Below the pieces are notes generated by a model, which had not been told where the DNA came from, searched no databases, and worked only from the letters and a program-made list of their open reading frames with translations. A program made the position numbers and the translations under genes. This document shows, piece after piece, positions 6,532 through 11,439 of a stretch of DNA of 11,439 nucleotides (position 1 is its first letter; each line of letters begins with the position of its first letter). Source of the DNA: Comamonadaceae bacterium (GTDB lineage Bacteria; Pseudomonadota; Gammaproteobacteria; Burkholderiales; Burkholderiaceae_C); NCBI GenBank assembly GCA_947374705.1, contig CANCDA010000072.1, forward strand, positions 1-11,439, read 5' to 3'.

Positions 6532-7035
6532 ATGAAATTGACCCACTTCTTTGTAGCCCTCAGTACTTGCTTTGTTTGCATGTCCGCCGTTGCCCAGTGG
6601 CAATGGATTGACTCATCCGGTCGCAAGGTTTTCAGTGACCGCCCACCGGGTGCTGAAGTACCTGAGAAAAATATCATCAAACAGCCCAACGCACGCGCCA
6701 AGAGCGCTGAGGCGCAAGCCAACGTGCCAGCCCCTGCTGGCACGCTAGTCGCACCCGTGGCGGCCAAACCCGGCGAAGGCCTTGACAAAACTTTGATGGA
6801 AAAGAAAAAACAGACTGAAGCCGCTGAGGCCGCCAAGCGCAAGGCCGATGAAGAACGGATCGCAGTTGCCAAAGCCGAGAATTGCAACCGGGCGCGTCAG
6901 GCGAAAGTTGGCCTGGATTCAGGTGCACGGATTTCAAGAATCAATGACAAAGGTGAGCGTGAGTTTCTCGACGATACGGCGCGCATTGCTGAATCTCAGC
7001 GCAACCAGACCACCATTGACTCGGATTGCCGCTGA
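6532..7035 (+). CDS. Secreted DUF4124 domain-containing protein
   Basis: A 167-residue envelope protein of unknown function. Residues 1-21 are a signal peptide with probable cleavage at AVA|QW. Directly after it comes the DUF4124 block (about 22-52) with QWQWIDSSGRKVFSDRPP, the family pattern of an aromatic W-x-D/x-x-G start and a F/YSDxPP turn. Residues about 53-90 are a low-complexity Ala/Pro-rich linker, and about 85-115 are a charged Lys/Glu/Ala helix that may form a coiled coil. The tail carries two cysteines (within ENCNRAR and the final DSDCR) that could form a disulfide in the periplasm. DUF4124 genes are common in Betaproteobacteria and often sit beside rnfH, ratA and smpB, as here. 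The protein converges on rnfH with only 31 bases between stops. Confidence 0.88.
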   Translation: MKLTHFFVALSTCFVCMSAVAQWQWIDSSGRKVFSDRPPGAEVPEKNIIKQPNARAKSAEAQANVPAPAGTLVAPVAAKPGEGLDKTLMEKKKQTEAAEAAKRKADEERIAVAKAENCNRARQAKVGLDSGARISRINDKGEREFLDDTARIAESQRNQTTIDSDCR

Positions 7036-7066
7036 CTCGAAGCACTGGGCACGCTCAGCGCTCAAC

Positions 7067-7402
7067 TCAGTAGCCCGCTTTGGCACCGACCTTTTTAGTG
7101 GCAAACAATCCTGCCCCTCGGCTGCCTTGTTGGGCAAAGCGCTCATGCCGTGCGGTTTTGGGGTTGACCCTTAGAGGACGATAGACCTCTACCCTGTCGT
7201 GCTCGTGCAGCACGTGGTCAAGCCCTACCTTGCGGCCCCATACACCGACAACTGATTTTTTCAAATCCAGCGTCGGCATCAAGACCTCAAGACCAGCGGC
7301 CAACAATGCCTGTTGCACCGTAGCGCCGACTTCAAGCGTGAGGTCAATTTCATTCATCTCTCTTGGCGCGGACGAGTAAACGACGGTGACTTGAATGCTC
7401 AC
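7067..7402 (-). CDS. rnfH: RnfH family protein (RatB), ubiquitin-fold
   Basis: A 111-residue protein of the RnfH/UPF0125 family with a beta-grasp fold. Visible blocks are IQVTVVYSSAPRE at the N-terminus, LEVGATVQQALLAAGL, the VVGVWGRKVGLDHVL core and RVEVYRPLRVNPKTARHER near the C-terminus, all family-typical. The basic tail (about 20 residues) is longer than in short relatives. I chose a GTG start at 7402: a GGAG lies 6 bases upstream (7409-7412), and the protein then begins MSIQVTVVY as relatives do. An ATG at 7414 would add MEHD, but it overlaps that GGAG. A longer frame to 7483 would run well into ratA and is unlikely. The function is unclear; the name comes from the Rnf electron-transport operon, but here it pairs with ratA, as in E. 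coli, where it is ratB. Confidence 0.87.
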   Translation of the reverse strand: MSIQVTVVYSSAPREMNEIDLTLEVGATVQQALLAAGLEVLMPTLDLKKSVVGVWGRKVGLDHVLHEHDRVEVYRPLRVNPKTARHERFAQQGSRGAGLFATKKVGAKAGY

Positions 7403-7403
7403 G

Positions 7404-7847
7404 TCATGCTCCATACACCTGTTCAGCGCGTTTGACGAAGGCATCCACCAGACTGCCCGCAATCTTGTCAAACACCGGGCCAATCAGCTTGGCCAAAATC
7501 GCGTTGGAAAAACCGTAGTTCAGTGAGAGCTCAACCTTGCAAGCGCGTTGATCGCCCGCGCCCACCGGTGAGAAATTCCACTGCCCTTGCAGATGCGAAA
7601 ACGGGCCGTTGACCAATTGCATGCGCACGCCTTGGCCGGCTTGGTGTTCGTTGCGGGTGGTGAATTTTTGATGAATCCCGCTGAAGGCGATACCAATTTC
7701 AGCCGTCACCCCTTGCGCGTCTTCTTCAATCACGCGGGCCTGATCGCACCAGGGCAAGAACTTCGGGTACGCGGCCACGTCAGTCACCAAGGCATACATT
7801 TCATGCGGGCTGTACCAGATGAGGACGGACTTGTTGACAGTTTTCAT
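7404..7847 (-). CDS. ratA: RatA family protein (START/coenzyme Q-binding-like; ribosome association toxin homologue)
   Basis: A 147-residue protein of the polyketide cyclase / COQ10-like START superfamily, E. coli RatA group. Family features are the N-terminal VNKSVLIWYSPHEMYALVTDVAAYPKFLPWC block (about 4-34), the central GIHQKFTTRN strand and the C-terminal helix FDKIAGSLVDAFVKRAEQVYG. E. coli RatA was reported to bind 50S subunits and block 70S assembly, while eukaryotic relatives (Coq10) bind ubiquinone; which applies here cannot be told. The ATG at 7847 gives the usual MKTVNKSV start; the frame extends 24 residues further upstream, but that part looks unlike the family. Its TGA at 7404-7406 lies just before the rnfH GTG, so the two genes form an operon. 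It is divergent from smpB with 80 bases between them. Confidence 0.92.
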   Translation of the reverse strand: MKTVNKSVLIWYSPHEMYALVTDVAAYPKFLPWCDQARVIEEDAQGVTAEIGIAFSGIHQKFTTRNEHQAGQGVRMQLVNGPFSHLQGQWNFSPVGAGDQRACKVELSLNYGFSNAILAKLIGPVFDKIAGSLVDAFVKRAEQVYGA

Positions 7848-7881
7848 AGAATGGGGGTCTGGCGTGCCTGAGCTAGGAACG

Positions 7882-7887
7882 ATTGTA
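7882..7887 (-). promoter_or_regulatory. Possible -10 box for ratA-rnfH
   Basis: On the minus strand this reads TACAAT, matching 5 of 6 consensus bases, and would put the transcript start about 28 bases before the ratA ATG. The -35 side is weak (TTTAAG, 15 bases upstream), so this is tentative. Confidence 0.3.
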
Positions 7888-7927
7888 AGTTTTGCGCTCG
7901 TCCTTAAAGCCGCCCTCAAAGAATTTC

Positions 7928-8401
7928 ATGGCTAAAAAACCCGACACCTCTTCCCGCATTGCCGACAATAAAAAAGCGGCTTACAACTATTTTTTTGAAG
8001 AACGCTTTGAAGCGGGCATGGTGCTGGAGGGCTGGGAAGTCAAGGCTGTGCGCGACGGCAAAGTTCAGTTGACCGACGGCTACGTGGTGATCCGTGAGGG
8101 AGAACTGTTTTTGATTGGCTGCCAGGTTAACCCACTCAAGACGGCTTCCACCCACATCACGCCTGATTCGGTGCGCACAAAAAAACTGCTGCTGAAAAAA
8201 GACGACATCCGCCGCTTGATCATCAAGGCCGAGCAAAAGGGCTACACCCTGGTGCCCCTCAATTTGCACTGGAAGAACGGCAAGATCAAATGCGAGATTG
8301 CCCTGGCCAAAGGCAAGGCCGAGCACGACAAACGCGACACCATCAAAGACCGCGAAGGCAAGCGCGAGGTAGAGCGCGCTATGAAGTCGCGCGCACGCTG
8401 A
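7928..8401 (+). CDS. smpB: SsrA-binding protein SmpB
   Basis: SmpB binds tmRNA and brings it to stalled ribosomes for trans-translation, tagging the nascent chain for proteolysis. The 157 residues match betaproteobacterial SmpB. Conserved blocks: RIADNKKAAYNYFFEERFEAG (about 10-30), VLEGWEVKAVRDGKVQL (32-48), then GELFLIGCQVNP and the long basic C-terminal tail DTIKDREGKREVERAMKSRAR (about 137-157), the part that reaches the decoding centre. The ATG at 7928 gives the standard MAKKPD start; an in-frame ATG at 7892 would add 12 atypical residues and overlap the ratA promoter region. The upstream ribosome site (AAAGAA) is weak. No ssrA gene is in the window. It converges with the acyl-CoA hydrolase-like gene with 26 bases between stops. 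Confidence 0.97.
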   Translation: MAKKPDTSSRIADNKKAAYNYFFEERFEAGMVLEGWEVKAVRDGKVQLTDGYVVIREGELFLIGCQVNPLKTASTHITPDSVRTKKLLLKKDDIRRLIIKAEQKGYTLVPLNLHWKNGKIKCEIALAKGKAEHDKRDTIKDREGKREVERAMKSRAR

Positions 8402-8427
8402 CCGACGTTAAGCGGTCTGAATGGGCG

Positions 8428-9549
8428 TTAGCCCAAGTCACGCAAGGGGTGCGCCTGCGCTGGCCAGGGGCTCACAAAAAAACCTTCTACCATTTCAAGC
8501 GTGACATCTTCAATGAGGCTTGGGCTCCATTGTGGGTGGTGGTCTTTGTCCACGGCCAGCGCGCGAATGCCTTCCATGGTTTCACTTTTCAAACCGCTGC
8601 GACCCAAATGAACCGGGTTAAAACAGTGACGCACCATGTCGCGCTCCATGCGCAACTCATCGGCCAAGCGCATGCTGCGGGCACGGCGAATTTGTGCAAG
8701 ACTGACCGCCAACATCAGAGGCGAGAGTTCCCGCAGCGACTTGGCTGATGCCTGCGCCCAGTCGCTGGTGTCAGCCTCCAAGGCTTGAATGATTTCGCCC
8801 ACAGTGGGCAAGCCAAACACGGCGTCAATCTGGGCCAGTGGCCAAGCGGATGCGCCCATCGTTTGACGCGGAGCCAATTGACCGATCAGCCACTGCTGGA
8901 CTTCAACGGACGAACCAAACGCCGTCTCACCCAGCGCCGCCCATAAGGCTGGCAAACGCTCTGCCTGAGCCATGCCCTCAGCCAGGCCCACCCCAACAGC
9001 TTCTGCTCCACTGAGCATTCGCCCCGTCAAGCCCAAGTACTCGCCCATGCGCCCTGCGCAGCGGCTCAAGAAATACCCGCCACCCACGTCCGGGAACAGG
9101 CCAACACGCGTCTCCGGCATGGCCATCTTGGTTTGCTCGGTGACGATGCGCAAGCTAGCGCCTTGGCTGATCCCCATGCCACCGCCCATGACGATGCCGT
9201 CCATGAACGCGATGTAGGGTTTGGGGTAGGTGTGGATGAGGTAATTGAGCTGGTATTCCTCGGTAAAGAAGTCTTCCAACTCTGGGCCACCGGCCGAAAT
9301 GGTTTGGTGAAAAAAACGTAAATCACCGCCCGCGCAGAACGCGCCAAAGGGCGCGCTGCCGCTAGGTTTGTTCGCGTCTTTGCCCATGCCCCGAATCGCC
9401 ACGGCCAGCACCTGAGGGTCATACCGCCAGGCCAGCAGCGCAGCGCTGAGGCTGCGAACCATCGGCAAAGACAGCGCGTTGAGCGCACGGGGGCGGTTAA
9501 GCGTGATGAAACCGACCCGGCCTATCACTTCAACAATCACCTCGGACAT
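8428..9549 (-). CDS. Enoyl-CoA hydratase/isomerase family protein, probable 3-hydroxyisobutyryl-CoA hydrolase
   Basis: A 373-residue crotonase-fold enzyme of the 3-hydroxyisobutyryl-CoA hydrolase subgroup (ECH_2). This subgroup hydrolyses 3-hydroxyisobutyryl-CoA in valine breakdown and sometimes 3-hydroxypropionyl-CoA. Evidence: an oxyanion-hole block FCAGGDL (71-77), MDGIVMGGGMGISQGA (116-131), and PETRVGLFPDVGGGYFLSR (145-163), in which Glu146 and Asp154 are 8 residues apart, as the catalytic pair is in the human enzyme. The C-terminal DKDHHPQWSP block also marks this subgroup rather than simple enoyl-CoA hydratases, and the length fits it. An in-frame stretch rich in Gly, Ser and Pro (about 55-70) makes the loop before FCAGGD long. 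The ATG at 9549 has AAGGA 6 bases upstream. It lies 45 bases after typA on the same strand and may be read through from it; no other valine-pathway gene is visible. Confidence 0.87.
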   Translation of the reverse strand: MSEVIVEVIGRVGFITLNRPRALNALSLPMVRSLSAALLAWRYDPQVLAVAIRGMGKDANKPSGSAPFGAFCAGGDLRFFHQTISAGGPELEDFFTEEYQLNYLIHTYPKPYIAFMDGIVMGGGMGISQGASLRIVTEQTKMAMPETRVGLFPDVGGGYFLSRCAGRMGEYLGLTGRMLSGAEAVGVGLAEGMAQAERLPALWAALGETAFGSSVEVQQWLIGQLAPRQTMGASAWPLAQIDAVFGLPTVGEIIQALEADTSDWAQASAKSLRELSPLMLAVSLAQIRRARSMRLADELRMERDMVRHCFNPVHLGRSGLKSETMEGIRALAVDKDHHPQWSPSLIEDVTLEMVEGFFVSPWPAQAHPLRDLG

Positions 9550-9594
9550 TCTGTGTCCTTTGTGAACTTGTCCAAGGTGAGTTTCTTAAAGGTC

Positions 9595-11418
<1,824 letters not shown>

Positions 11419-11439
11419 TTTTCACTTTCTAAAAGGTTG

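Noticed and set aside
7928..8427. Search for tmRNA (ssrA) near smpB
   Set aside because: No tRNA-like ends or tag-peptide reading frame are visible around smpB; intergenic space here is too small.
8422..8435. TGGGC-GTTA-GCCCA hairpin between smpB and the hydrolase-like gene
   Set aside because: Only 5 bp of stem, it overlaps the stop codon and has no T-run on either side; not enough for a terminator call.

Overview
The window (about 11.4 kb) looks like chromosomal DNA of a betaproteobacterium. It most resembles the Comamonadaceae (Rhodoferax, Polaromonas or Limnohabitans-like). The reasons are the high GC in most genes, the smpB / ratA / rnfH / DUF4124 cluster, a Bug-family periplasmic binding protein, and an aat-bpt pair. 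This placement is inferred from gene content and protein character; no database was searched.

Layout. (1) Positions 1-385 hold an AT-rich ORF (about 43% GC by hand count, against about 60% elsewhere) of unrecognised function, probably cut by the window edge. (2) Positions 506-694 and 4644-4824 hold two copies, about 96% identical over their first 156 bases, of a 181-189 bp palindromic element with 28-31 bp terminal inverted repeats. It looks like a MITE or a large REP-like element. (3) Between these copies lies a minus-strand operon of three genes, read amidase, then Bug-type binding protein, then MmgE/PrpD-family protein. The genes are packed tightly (a 4-base overlap, then a 4-base gap). 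It looks like an accessory catabolic unit for an unknown amide or carboxylate. (4) Positions 4920-6433 hold aat and bpt on the plus strand, overlapping by 4 bases. Both enzymes add destabilising N-terminal residues to proteins for ClpS/ClpAP degradation. (5) Positions 6532-8401 hold a DUF4124 secreted protein (+), rnfH/ratB and ratA (both -), and smpB (+, divergent from ratA). (6) Positions 8428-11418 hold a 3-hydroxyisobutyryl-CoA hydrolase-like gene and typA/bipA, both on the minus strand, with typA upstream.

Working together. The right two thirds is mostly housekeeping protein quality control and translation: Aat and Bpt (N-degron tagging), SmpB (trans-translation), RatA and TypA (ribosome-associated). 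The left third is the accessory part, a catabolic cassette bracketed by repeats next to a compositionally foreign ORF. I did not find a clearly new defence, mobile or RNA system. The best leads are the repeat element with the cassette it brackets, and the unassigned substrate of that cassette.
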